From Branchinecta lynchi (taxonomy: Eukaryota; Arthropoda; Branchiopoda; Anostraca; Branchinectidae), in the NCBI GenBank assembly GCA_023053575.1, contig JAKZAP010000003.1:10702561-10766560 (forward strand): a stretch of 64,000 nucleotides of DNA, read 5' to 3'. The notes below the pieces were generated by a model. The model searched no databases. It was given only the letters and a program-made list of their open reading frames with translations, and was not told the DNA's origin. The translations under genes and the position numbers were made by a program. Positions 54,805 through 64,000 of the stretch are shown piece by piece; position 1 is the stretch's first letter; every line of letters starts with the position of its first letter.

Positions 54805-54920
54805 CAGGTCCGTATCCAGGTTTTTATTTGGGGTGGGGCGCGGCTCGGACCAAAAAGTGTAAAAAGAAATAGATCAGAGGCTAAAGCCTATAAAAAAGGA
54901 TTACCCCTGGATACGGACTG
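54805..54920. mobile_element. Family C hAT-like MITE, copy 3 (inverted, internally deleted)
   Basis: CAGGTCCGTATCCAGG and inverse CAGTCCGTATCCAGG; flanks ACCTTAGT and TCCTTATT match at 6 of 8. Its interior is the inverse of other copies (AGAGGCTAAAGCCTATAAAA). 116 bp. Confidence 0.75.
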
Positions 54921-54939
54921 TCCTTATTTGACTGCGATA

Positions 54940-55025
54940 AACGGATATATCAGCTGATTTTATTCAAATTTATTCTGCATTTAAAAAAAAAAAATCCGCT
55001 GACATATTCGTTTAGAGTCGTCAGC
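54940..55025. mobile_element. Family G remnant
   Basis: AAACGGATATATCAGCTGAT and inverse TCCGCTGACATATTCGTTT around an A-rich centre; only arm sequence is left. Confidence 0.6.
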
Positions 55026-55737
55026 TTGTGGCTAAAGGAATATGTATATGCTACGTTCGTATCATTTCTCACAAGCTTCCTTAATTGTAGTTTTTTAAAG
55101 GACCCGCCGTACCTAAACTGCCAGTGCAACCTACTTCCGCATTTGCATGCATTAATTCTTAAACTCGGAGACCCAAATGCGATCAGCACATATCGAGGTA
55201 ACAGAGGAGGTTGTATCTTTTTTTGCTGTATTCTGAATACGGAGTTACCGGAGCCAGCGCTGGTGAACGGCTGATAAGATTTCAGTACGGACGTTCTCCG
55301 TCGCTAATGGTGCTAGTGTCGCCGCTATTAGAACGTGTGTAACTTTTTAAGAGTCTTGGCGCTACTCTCTAGTGTTATATTGCTCTGCTGGTGCCAACCT
55401 GATCAGTCGGTTATTTCCTAATTGACGAGAGCAGCCTATCCCTGTGTCCACATCCTATAACACAAGCCATCCGGTGGGGAGTTCTCCGTCCCCACATCGT
55501 TTGCGTTACAGAATCCACTTAGCCTTCGGCCTGATTTGCTGGTGATTCCAAGATCGGTCAAAGATTTAATTTGAGGGTGATTAGAATCCCCCCTGAGAAA
55601 ACAAATACAAGAGGCCTAGTATCCCCTTCTTGGGGGTGCCTGGAAAGTCAAAACAAGAAACTTTTGCCTCAGCTTGTCTCTTAGTTTAGCTCAGAAAATA
55701 GTCTTGGAACTGAAAGAGGGAGGAATGCGACGATACA
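55026..55737. other. Intron sequence, nothing recognised
   Basis: Unassigned. TACCGGAGCCAGCGCTGGTG near 55246 is palindromic but isolated. Confidence 0.4.
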
Positions 55738-55895
55738 GGACTGAAGTTCGTAGATGGGCTCCGTAGCCCTAGATTTAGGGGTGGGGAGGGGGTTCCAAAA
55801 CAAGGGCCAATTTTTTTTTTTTAAGCCAATGAGATAGTCGATTAAGGGGTAAGGAGACATACTAAAACCTACAAGTAGTTGGCCCGGAACCTCTG
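55738..55895 (+). mobile_element. Family B internal fragment
   Basis: AAGTTCGTAGATGGGCTC, GTAGCCCTAGATTTAGGGGT, GATAGTCGATTAAGGGGTAA, ACAAGTAGTTGGCCCGGAAC: the part between the microsatellite and the first core. Confidence 0.85.
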
Positions 55896-56317
55896 GTTAA
55901 CTTGATGAGGGTGGCTTCTGACAAAATCAAGAAAATGTGTGGGTTAGTCTATGCCGACTCACTTCTTTGTTTTCTCGTATTCTTAGAAGCAAGACCTACT
56001 TCTACACGTCAGACTACCAATTTGGATTCAAATGTCCAGGTTTTCCCTCTTTTTTTTGGCGGTCAAACATTTTTTGCAATTATTATTATATTATAATAAA
56101 TGTAATAATAAAGAATTTATTTGACAAAATCCACAAGGCGACAGTGGAGTGAAAAAACACACACACACAAATAGTTGGCTATATACATAAGAAATAAACA
56201 CATATTAAAAACGGAAAATTTCTAAGCGTGCCTGGAGCATTCCTGGAAGATATGATAAGGATGTGGGAGGGTTCACGAAGGGTGTTGAACAAATTGGTTT
56301 GCCTTTTATTGATTTTT
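55896..56317. other. Intron sequence, nothing recognised
   Basis: AT-rich; short CA run near 56158-56168. Confidence 0.4.
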
Positions 56318-57190
56318 TGACAGTTTATACTTCGGCTGTCGCATACTTCATTCAGTGGGTCATAAATTTACTTTTTACGATTATAGTTCAAAAAGTACTT
56401 ACAACTTGCATTAACAAGGACTATAAAATGAACTTTCTAGCAATTATCGTGGATATTCGTGGAAAACACAGCTCACAATTTCTCTTTATATCATTCTTCC
56501 GATGCCACTATAGTAGAAGCATCGCGTTATTTTAATTAACAGTGCTAAACGGATGCGTCAGCTGAATTTTGTTGAAGCTATAGTTTGGCCTTTCTTGGCA
56601 GGGGTCCTCTTTAGGCTGAAGTTGGAAAATAAGCTTGTGGAAAAACAACGAAAGATCGTATATTTATCTCTAAGCAATCTTCACGAAGAAATTCGCAAAA
56701 TCAGATACTTAAGCCGAGACTTACGCTAGAATAATATTTGATAGTGCAAAACGGATACGTCAGCTGAATTTTATTAGAGCTATATTTCTAGCTTTGAGCC
56801 TGAAGAGGACCTTTGCCAAGCAGGGCAGAAATATATCTCTAATAAGATTCAGCTGACGTATTCGTTTTGCACTATCAAATATGATTCGCTGTCAGCATGG
56901 CTGCAGCAACATTTATATGCTAGAATCTTTCGTTGTTATTCCACAAGTTCATTTCCAGCTTGACCGGCTTGATCCTGAAGAAGACCCTTGCCAAGAAAGG
57001 CCAAAATATAGCTTCAATAAAATTCAGCTGACGCATCGGTTTAGCACTGTTAATTAAAACAACTGGATGCTCCTACTATAGTGAGTGTAAGTACTTTGCA
57101 AGTTGCAAGTTGTAGGTACTTTTTAAACTGTAATCGTAGAAAGTTAATTTATGACCCGCTGAATGAAGTTCGCGACAGAAGCGTAAACTA
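56318..57190. mobile_element. Large nested inverted repeat containing family G
   Basis: The left arm from 56323 and right arm to 57188 are inverse: CTTCATTCAGTGGGTCATAA vs TTATGACCCGCTGAATGAAG; AAAAAGTACTTACAACTTGC vs GCAAGTTGTAGGTACTTTTT; CCACTATAGTAGAAGCATC vs GGATGCTCCTACTATAGTG; ATTAACAGTGCTAAACGGAT vs its inverse. The left arm has an extra ~80 bp. Nested at the centre is a second palindrome (56741-56879) with ends GATAGTGCAAAACGGATACG. No protein coding. Could fold into a cruciform or long hairpin. Confidence 0.8.
56791..56845 (+). ncRNA. Hammerhead-like motif, weakened copy
   Basis: UUUGAGC (56793-56799), CUGAAGA (56800-56806), hairpin, GAAA (56828-56831), UAUA (56832-56835), then UCUCUAA. 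Stem I pairs UUUGAGC with UCUCUAA except at the first and one further position. Pair 2.4-1.4 is G-C here but C-G in the 25.5 kb copy, a compensatory change. The stem II closing pair is lost (G-A), so activity is doubtful. Confidence 0.45.
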
Positions 57191-57245
57191 GCAAAAATCC
57201 TGAAGAGGACCCTTGCCAAGAAGGGCCGAAATATAACTCTAATAA
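57190..57245 (+). ncRNA. Hammerhead-like core without stem I
   Basis: CUGAAGA (57200-57206), intact stem II (GGACCCUUGCCAAGAAGGGC then C), GAAA (57228-57231), UAUA. The upstream text GCAAAAAUC cannot pair with ACUCUAAU, so stem I is gone; the copy is truncated at the edge of the large inverted repeat. Confidence 0.4.
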
Positions 57246-57897
57246 AAGACGGCGAACCTTTGCAGTCAGCTTCGGCTGAAGGAATTTTCTTCAGTCCATC
57301 GCTGATTAGTTTCTACAAGTCCTCCCGTGTCCCATTATCAGCACTTGTCCACAGACACAGAAAATAGATCCACAAGTTGACGAGTGGAAAATTTACAATC
57401 TGCTTCTCGATCTGAGGAAGTTTTGTACTGTCTTTGGAGTAGAACGTGAAAACAGTTAATATACATATATCTGCTCATTATTATATTCTATTCGCTCATA
57501 ACCCAAACGACCCATATTTTACAATCTGTCCGGGCCAAGTGCGGATAGTGTAGACTTTCAGAAACTACACTTTAAAAAGTCTCTCCTGCATCGGACTTTA
57601 ACAATTGGGGATCACCAAATTGGGAGATTTTTATTCGGAGTTCGGACAGTTAAAATCCGATGGAGGAATAAAACGCTATAATGCAAAATACTGTAGATTA
57701 AGTTATCTGAAAGCGGAGAGCCTTTCTTGCAGTGTAGTCCGCTTGAAGCCCTGAACTGGAATGGAGTAAGACGAATCACATCATCAACATTTATGGAACA
57801 CGGCTAAGGATTTTTGCTCGGAACAGTGGTTGAGAGACAGACGTACTTATCGTTATCCCTTCTTGCTCACATCAGCGAGTGATAGATTAAATCTGAG
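57246..57897. other. Intron sequence, nothing recognised
   Basis: Unassigned apart from a GCTTCGGCTGAAGG word near 57270, shared in degraded form with 36790. Confidence 0.4.
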
Positions 57898-58070
57898 CAG
57901 GGCCGTATTCAGGTGGGTTAGCCCCCCCCCCCCCCCCCCCCCCCGCCCCCCGAATGATACAAAAATAATATTTTTCTTTGTAGGCTTTAACCTCTGATCT
58001 GTCTTTTTGCACTTTTTGGTCCAACCATGGTTAACTCATCCCTCGAAATATATTCCTGGATACGGACCCG
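57898..58070. mobile_element. Family C hAT-like MITE, copy 4, perfect 8-bp TSD
   Basis: CAGGGCCGTATTCAGG and inverse CGGGTCCGTATCCAGG; AATCTGAG at 57890-57897 and 58071-58078. Long C run near 57921-57943. Interior TAGGCTTTAACCTCTGATCT and TTTTTGGTCC as in the other copies. Confidence 0.95.
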
Positions 58071-58841
58071 AATCTGAGTAAGTGATGGGCTATAAAAAGA
58101 TTCCAGTGTGGGTAGTCCCTTAAGGGGAAAATCAAATTCCTCCCTAGGCCTCTGTCAAGAGGCACATCACGCTATCGCAAGCACACCGTATGTCAATTAG
58201 TGAGATATGGGTCTATTAATGTTGATAATGAAAGGGCGTCGGTGTACTAAGGCAAGCCGCTTCGTGACGATTACACCTGAGTGAGGTATGGCTATGAGTA
58301 AGGGTTTGGAGACTTCAAAATCGTCCTAGAAAGAAGTCGTGAAGCTGATCCTGCGTGTACAACTGTTGGCAGAGCTATGAAAATTTGGGATGGTTTCACC
58401 CCCCTCCCCCACTCACAGAAATACCACATCTTTATTCAGGAATATACCGTCAAATTGCCTTTATCAATTTGACTGGTAGTTCTATGAAACATAATTATAC
58501 GGGAACATCACATGAGAAAATTGGCGGGTTGTCATACTGGTTATTTGGTTATTTGTATGTTTCAGAATCCCACTTGTTCCTAAAATTCGAATCAAGCAAG
58601 TTTCACAGGTTTGTGACTAAGGTCTTTGGCCGAGTTTTGATAGTAAATCTTCCTATCGTTTTGCTCCTCACTTCGAGGGCTACAAACAAATAAATGTGAA
58701 CGACAAATAAAGTGCCTCATTACAGCCGTCCGCATCCTTTCATCCTGATCCAACTCCTTCCAGTTGTAGTCTTGTAGATGAAGAGTTGCTTTCCAATAGT
58801 CTTTTTTAGTTATTTTATAATCTGATCAATTCACTTCCTAC
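58071..58841. other. Intron sequence beside exon 1, nothing recognised
   Basis: Proximal part of the ~21 kb intron. No repeat family recognised. Confidence 0.4.
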
Positions 58842-58969
58842 CTTCTTTTCCCACTGGACCACATACGGAACGGGATGTCCGGCGTCTGGAAATTCGATAT
58901 GACAATTGAGGATCACGTTCCCACCAACCATAGCTGTGACTGAGTACTCATCACTGGTATACGCCCTTG
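58842..58969 (-). CDS. Turtle/IGSF9-like protein, exon 1 of the first Ig domain
   Basis: Minus-strand exon of 128 bp, too short for ordinary ORF lists. It opens with two bases completing a split codon, then RAYTSDEYSVTAMVGGNVIL, NCHIEFPDAG and HPVPYVVQWEKK. These match the N-terminal half of the first Ig domain of Turtle-family proteins: B-strand Cys in VILNCHIEF and C-strand Trp in VQWEKK. The acceptor is TCCTTTGTAG and the donor GTAGGAAGTG. The exon ends in phase 0, exactly as 37481..37715 begins, and its Cys should disulfide-bond with the Cys of GWYEC there. Signal peptide and upstream exons are not recognised between here and 64000. Confidence 0.88.
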
Positions 58970-59213
58970 CTACAAAGGAAGATAAAACAATACAGGGCTG
59001 GGCTAGGTCAGAGTTATCAGCACTGCTAAGACTACATCCTGCGAGAAAAGCAGAGCATACATCGCTGATCTTTTTTTATATACTAAAGTTATAACCTTTA
59101 ATATTTATAAGACCTTTTGTTATATCCTAAGCCATTTTCAAATTTTACAGGAAAAACAAAGAATCCTTTAGGTTTAAAGGTCCGAGAAAGAAAACTCTGA
59201 TCTCTTTAGCGTT
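58970..59213. other. Upstream intron sequence
   Basis: Intron 5' of exon 1 on the minus strand, with a pyrimidine tract on the minus strand just before the acceptor. Nothing else seen. Confidence 0.5.
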
Positions 59214-59430
59214 CGACGGGTTTCCCACTCTCGGTTTTAGGGTACAGTGAGTGCCCGGCTGGTGCCGGAACCTGCTGAGCCGAGTTGGCACCGGTTACCC
59301 CGTGTTCGAACACTTAAATACGCATGTTTAGAAGCGTTTAAAAGATGAATCGCCTCGAACGGCACCGCGGAAATTCGCTTGGTGCCAGGAATTGGTTTAC
59401 AGCAGGTGCCGGGGAGTGGACAACAAATCG
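59214..59430. mobile_element. Family E hAT-like MITE, copy 3
   Basis: CGACGGGTTTCCCACTC and inverse CGATTTGTTGTCCACTC; flanks TTAGCGTT and GTCGCGTT match at 6 of 8. Interior GGCACCGGTTACCCCGTG and CTAGTGTT-like text; ACACTTAAATACGCATGTTT matches the inverse of copy 1. Confidence 0.7.
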
Positions 59431-59865
59431 GTCGCGTTTTTTTTCCGATTCGTCTTAAACTTCTTTCAAACATGCAGGATACAAGTGCAGCTAGGGCACA
59501 TGTAATGCCTTAATTTCGAGAAAAATGTCACTGGTCACCAACTGGAAAAGCACCGTCGGCATGCTCCGTTACTGTAGTAATCTGGACAGGCAACCGTGAG
59601 CTGTGAGCTGTTCCATTTTAACGATCACATTACGACGGCCTTACGATCGTTTTTCTGTACGATGGGTACGGACGGCCTTACGATCGCAAGTGAGGGTAGC
59701 GTAAGGCGGAACTTCGATGAAATGGAAATAGCAGTAAGATCAATAAACTGCCAGACATGACAGTTGCATACAAAAATTGCACTTGACTAATAAGATTTGT
59801 ATCGTTGGATAATACCATCCCAGCCTAGGGAATTAAGATAATAAAATCCTAGCCTACGGCACTGA
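59431..59865. other. Intron sequence; duplicated ACGGCCTTACGATCG
   Basis: ACGGCCTTACGATCG occurs twice (about 59635 and 59672). No gene seen. Confidence 0.4.
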
Positions 59866-60005
59866 CAAGGCCGTATCCAGGGGGGGGGAGTTAGGGGGTT
59901 GACCCTCCTCTCCCCCCCCCCCCGGAACATACAAAAATAATCATTTGTATAGGCTTTTCCCTCTGACCTGTGTGTTTTTTGTACTTTTTTGTCCGACCAG
60001 CAGGC

Positions 60006-60039
<34 letters not shown>

Positions 60040-60064
60040 AAATAAATTCCTGGATACGGGCTTG
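59866..60064. mobile_element. Family C hAT-like MITE, copy 5, perfect TSD
   Basis: CAAGGCCGTATCCAGG and inverse CAAGCCCGTATCCAGG, a 16-bp inverted repeat with one mismatch. GGCACTGA at 59858-59865 and 60065-60072. A C run of about 31 lies at 60008-60038. Best-defined copy of the family; 199 bp, no coding. Confidence 0.95.
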
Positions 60065-60431
60065 GGCACTGAAGACCCACTTGGTCCTATATTATATTCG
60101 AAGAACCATTTGTAGAGTTGGAGTGTTTCTGGAGACCTTTTGTCGAGACAGTAGCCAATCTTATTTTGCTCTTACTAAGAAGTTTTGTTTCTCCCTCTCT
60201 CCGTGGCACAAGCGTGAAACACAGTCTATACTAACCTATAACCATTTTTCCTTGACAACATTACTTAGGCTATTTGCTCCTTCTTATTTATTTTACTTTT
60301 TCTTCGTTTTGTTTTAAATTTTTCAAAAGGAATACCAAGCAAACAAAACTCATTCAAAACTTCAATGTGAGCTGAAAAAGACTAAAAACATACATTTTTT
60401 TTTGTACAGAAGGTTTGCAAGGTTTCCTTTG
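60065..60431. other. No gene seen
   Basis: Unassigned AT-rich sequence. Confidence 0.4.
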
Positions 60432-60957
60432 GTTAAGACCAAAGGTGTCGGTGGGATAGCAAATGTTGAACATTAATTGAACTACTTGACTCAGACAAGC
60501 GAATCTTGTCGATTTCCGGTCTTTGCCAAACCCCTTTAAGATTTTGCTATAATCTATAACCAAGTCCGGATATGCATTTAGCATAAATGTTTACTCCAAC
60601 ATCTCGTCCCTAATCGGCTTCAGGCCTACTTGACCATTTGACCAAATTTCCCCTTTTAGCAGTAGGCTACTCTCCGCGAACTGCATTCAGATCAAAAGAC
60701 CCAGTGACATTGAGACGCGAAACTTTCGATCCAGATTTCCGGGTTTCAGCAAATTCTGCCAGCTTATCCGTCAAGGAAATAAAGTTCGAAACTGGATTCA
60801 TCATGTCTCCACTTGAATCGACTATCTCATTAGCTTTTAAAAATATTTTTGTTCGACCCTTAATCTGAAACCCCTCCACCACCCCTAAATGTAGGGCTAC
60901 AGAGCCCATCTTCGAACTTGATCCATACTTTGACCCAAAGAGTCACCCACACCACTA
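60432..60957 (-). mobile_element. Family B element, decayed inverted copy
   Basis: AAGACCAAAGGTGTCGGTGG at the left, CCACCCCTAAATGTAGGGCT with ACAGAGCCCATCTTCGAACT near 60890 and TTTGACCCAAAGAGTC at the right. The microsatellite end is missing; only about two cores remain. Confidence 0.75.
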
Positions 60958-61689
60958 AATGTAAAACTTTCAATTCAGTTTGCGTTCGTGAGAAGTATTT
61001 TCACGATATCCATCACGATCCAAATGAAGCGACAATTGTCTCAAACAGAACCAGTTCCGAAATCAGAATGTACAGTTAAATTACAGTCAATTTTCAGTGT
61101 CAGTCATCAGCCATCATTTTCTGTAATGATAACTCTAGGGTGTGTGCTAAACCGCATATGATCTAGAAACCAGACTGGAACGATTATTATGTTAAATGAA
61201 AATGAAACCTAACATAAAAAAACACCGTTGGCAGACCCAGGGGCGGAACTACACTCTCTGAAGTTTTACAACGGGTGTAACATTTGTTTGCGCATCCTTG
61301 TGTCAAACGTAATGAAAATACATTTGTTATGACCCTCTAATTTTATCTTTTCGACAGAACGCTTAAAACGGTCATAACAAAGGTTTTTCTCGGAACATAA
61401 CACTAAACAATCTCACAACAAGTATATTCTATTGGCGTTTAACACAGGATGCACAAAAAGGTGTATGTGTTTTCGGTACGGTTCAAGGTGGGTAGACGGG
61501 GGACGTTTCAACCAAAATTGATAATATACCTAGTGATATTCCCTGATTTGATTGTCAAAAAAGTACGAATGTTTCAAAAAAGTATGAAAGTTATTTTCTC
61601 CGAAGCCGATAGGTAATTCTATCCTCGACTCTATATTGCATGTCTGGCATAAACACCGTTTTAATTATGCTTTGTTGATTCTTCGTTTA
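60958..61689. other. No gene; partial mariner-like MITE
   Basis: About 61254-61450 (TACACTCTCTGAAGTTTTAC, GCGCATCCTTGTGTCA, GTTATGACCCTC) is a diverged relative of 28815-29193. CAGGGGCGGAACTACA just before it may be another element end. Confidence 0.4.
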
Positions 61690-62300
61690 TTTTTGGGGGA
61701 TCTCGCAAAGTTAGTGATGAGATACATATGACTTCATAAAGTATGTCCGTCCCTCCGTCTGTTAGCATGATCTCGAAGGGTTAAGATATTTTTTTCAAAC
61801 TTGGTATGAGGATTCTTTGGGTCAAAGTACAGGTCAAGTTCGTTAACAGGCTCTGTCCCTCTATCTTTAGGGGGTGGGGGAGGAGGTTTCAAATTAAGGA
61901 GAGACAAATAGTTTTTTAAAGCTAATGGGATAGTCGACTTATGGGTAAGGAGACACGCTAAATTCGAATATGAAAATTTATTTTTTTCGACGGAAAAGTA
62001 GTTCACCTGGAAACCGGCCAAAAAACAAAAAAGGTGTTAAAAGTAAGAGCTATCCGAACTTGATGAGAGGTTTTATGTAGCGATAATGTGACATTCTGAA
62101 TGCGATTTTGAACTTTATTTTCTTGTCGGATAAGTAGTTCGCCCAGAATCCGTCCGAAACCCGAAATATGCCAGGAATTTATCAAACCCAAAATAGATAG
62201 TCCGTGATATAAGGTGAGTAGACACGCTGAATCCACTCTGAAACTAACTTTCTGACCTGACTAGAAGTTTAACCGGAATCCCGCCAAACCGCAAATTTGT
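61690..62300 (+). mobile_element. Family B element, decayed
   Basis: TTTTTGGGGGATCTCGCAAA (eroded GGGATCCC tip), GTCCGTCCCTCCGTCTG, AAACTTGGTATGAGGATTC, TTTAGGGGGTGGGGGAGG, then cores (AAGTAGTTCACCTGGAAACC, AAGTAGTTCGCCCAGAATCC). The distal end is lost. Confidence 0.8.
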
Positions 62301-63514
62301 TGAAAACAGAAGTTCACAAAAGGGTCTGGCAAACACCGGAAATCTAAAGACACGTCTTCATCCAGAAGTCCAAGAAATATTCAATTTTTCGGACTTTCGC
62401 ATTCGAGCTGACCGAGGGGGTGCTCCCTTGGTAACACATGGATGAGCGTCCATGGGTTGAACATTATGTTGGTTGGCGAGGATATTTATGTTATACCCCT
62501 TTAAGTGCTAAGTTTTGCAAAAACGATCATCCTTAAGAAGGTCATAAACATGCACATTATCTGCATCCAACATAGCATTTAGCACAAGGAAAGTGAACAA
62601 CATCAGCGTTACACCTAGTATCATGTAAGGTTTTGTCTACCGAATCTTGTAAATTCATATTTTGGGCAGCCAGATGTTGGTACGTTGGCTAACTTATTAC
62701 TAATAAATCCAAATTCTTCTGCTGTTCAATTAGCTAATAGGTTAACCTACAGAAAGCACCGGACGCGTGATATGGCCCGAACATTAAGCTAAATTAAGTA
62801 TTTAGTTTTTAATTACGTGTTCAACTGGACATAAAATCAACTAAGAACATGAACTGGTCAGGAAGGAAAAGAAACTTGTAGATGCCAAACTACAAGCTGC
62901 AGTCCTAGAAAACAAGAAAAAAGGAAATATATTTTTAGCATACAGATCAAAGGAAAAAAGAGAAAACAGAAATGCAGAAAAAGGATCGCAAAGGAAAAGA
63001 ACTAAGAACAAAGGGATTAGTCAGTAGACGTATGTCTCCATCGGAGGGAATGAACCTTGTTATCGTACCCTCAACATCAATCCCGAACCAACAAGAAAAT
63101 GCCTGAACCGTTTAACATTCCTTCACGAGACAATCCGTTCCCGCGAGCTCCAATTCATTTCGGATCGATAGGCTACCAATTAGAGGAATTTGATATGGAA
63201 GGAACCAATTTTATAATAATCAAACGAACAATGGAAAATTAAGGTCGATCTGTAAAGGCTTTTAACAAGCAATTCGCTAACCCTTCTCTGATGAAAGCCT
63301 TGAAAAGATACATTAGCATACGATACAACCTAGTATGTTTGTAGCATTAGGACAGGCGCATCTACCATCATCCTACAGCGCGTAAGGTAAGGCACCACTC
63401 ACGGGATCCCGAACCGAAGTGGTCTAGGGCTGCTTATGAAATCGTTACACACATATCCATCCGTATGTCGGCCTGTCTATTACCATGATGACTCCAACAC
63501 GCATTCTATAATTG
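62301..63514. other. No gene seen
   Basis: Purine-rich stretch at 62860-63020; otherwise unassigned. The frame at 63057-63242 lacks a recognisable domain or splice context. Confidence 0.4.
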
Positions 63515-63830
63515 CGTTTTTACAGATACCATGGTATCTGATACCACGGTCAAAAGGCCTTTTTGCAGTTATCGTGGTATCTGGCCAGTTATCATCCTAC
63601 TTTCATCAAGCTTTGTCAAATTGGCGGGAAAGAAGTTTGGCACTTAGTGATGTGACTAAATATCCGTTTTTCTTTTGGGATGACTTCGAAAAGCGCAATT
63701 TCGGTAATTGTCGTTTTTGCTGAGCAACCTTATATCAGATACCACAGTAACTGCAAAAACGACTAACTACAAAAACGACTAACTGCAAATCGAGTTACCA
63801 CGGTAACAGATACCAAGGTAACACGAAAAT
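63515..63830. repeat. Family F foldback-like repeat, copy 2
   Basis: CAGATACCATGGTATCTGAT at the left; ATACCACAGTAACTGC, a doubled AAAAACGACTAACT and GTTACCACGGTAACAG at the right. The interior matches 39156-39460 (GGAAAGAAGTTTGGCACTTA, AATTTCGGTAATTGTCG). Confidence 0.6.
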
Positions 63831-64000
63831 TATGTTGATCAAAGTGGACGCATGGACATTGTACTGATTAAGACCGAGGTCTGACTCACTGATAGGGCAT
63901 TGACCTGACCGTTTAAGGTCGGGGGAGGGGCTTAATATTCTGCACAAAAAAAAACATGATATCAAGTTGGTTGGAAGGTTTTCATACTCAATTTACGACA
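63831..64000. other. No gene seen
   Basis: Unassigned sequence to the window end. Confidence 0.4.

Noticed and set aside
56263..56535. 90-residue hydrophobic ORF
   Set aside because: It lies entirely in one arm of the large inverted repeat and is not conserved as a frame in the other arm.

Overview
This is a eukaryotic genomic window from an invertebrate animal, most likely an arthropod. It is non-coding and packed with transposon remnants. Nothing prokaryotic is visible: no operons, no ribosome-binding sites, and no long gene-like ORF apart from a broken reverse transcriptase. The only host coding sequence I can support is two minus-strand exons, 58842..58969 and 37481..37715. Both have canonical splice sites and matching phase. 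Together they encode the first immunoglobulin domain of a Turtle/Borderless/IGSF9-like neuronal adhesion protein. The window is therefore mainly a ~21.1 kb intron of that gene plus parts of its neighbouring introns. The species cannot be fixed from the sequence; the arthropod assignment rests on Turtle-like residues and is an inference.

Layout: 1-4.6 kb holds family A repeats and a small hAT-type MITE. A frameshifted non-LTR reverse transcriptase lies at 4.6-5.7 kb. Family B elements fill 7-12 kb, one of them split by a 2.47 kb hAT-like insertion. At 12.8-16.6 kb there is a 3.7 kb element with perfect 29-bp inverted termini and an internal 0.55-0.8 kb tandem array. From 17.8 to 36.5 kb families A and B alternate, with two minisatellite blocks at 26.8-28.6 kb. 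Exon 2 lies at 37.5 kb. From 38 to 58 kb the intron carries many MITEs with readable target-site duplications (TSDs), two dispersed repeats and a 0.87 kb inverted repeat. Exon 1 is at 58.9 kb, followed by more MITEs and degraded family B copies to the end.

Repeat families named here: A (tandem ~0.3 kb modules, GACC/GACG microsatellite, GGCACTTG...CAAGTGCC terminal hairpin); B (GGGATCCC ends, ACGG microsatellite, 1-6 tandem ~130-147 bp cores; architecture like pearl/HINE non-autonomous Helitron-type elements); C and E (hAT-like MITEs with 8-bp TSDs); TA-flanked Tc1/mariner-like MITEs; D, F and I (dispersed repeats of unknown class); and G, palindromic elements of about 120-280 bp with 10-13 bp TSDs.

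The most interesting signal is in family G. Several copies carry what looks like a type I hammerhead ribozyme core: CUGANGA, a stem II hairpin, GAAA, a one-base-pair stem III and a UH cleavage site. Stem I differs between copies by a base-pair swap that preserves pairing. Together with the long TSDs, this points to retrozyme-like or Penelope-associated elements. One copy ends 18 bp from the Turtle exon 2 boundary.
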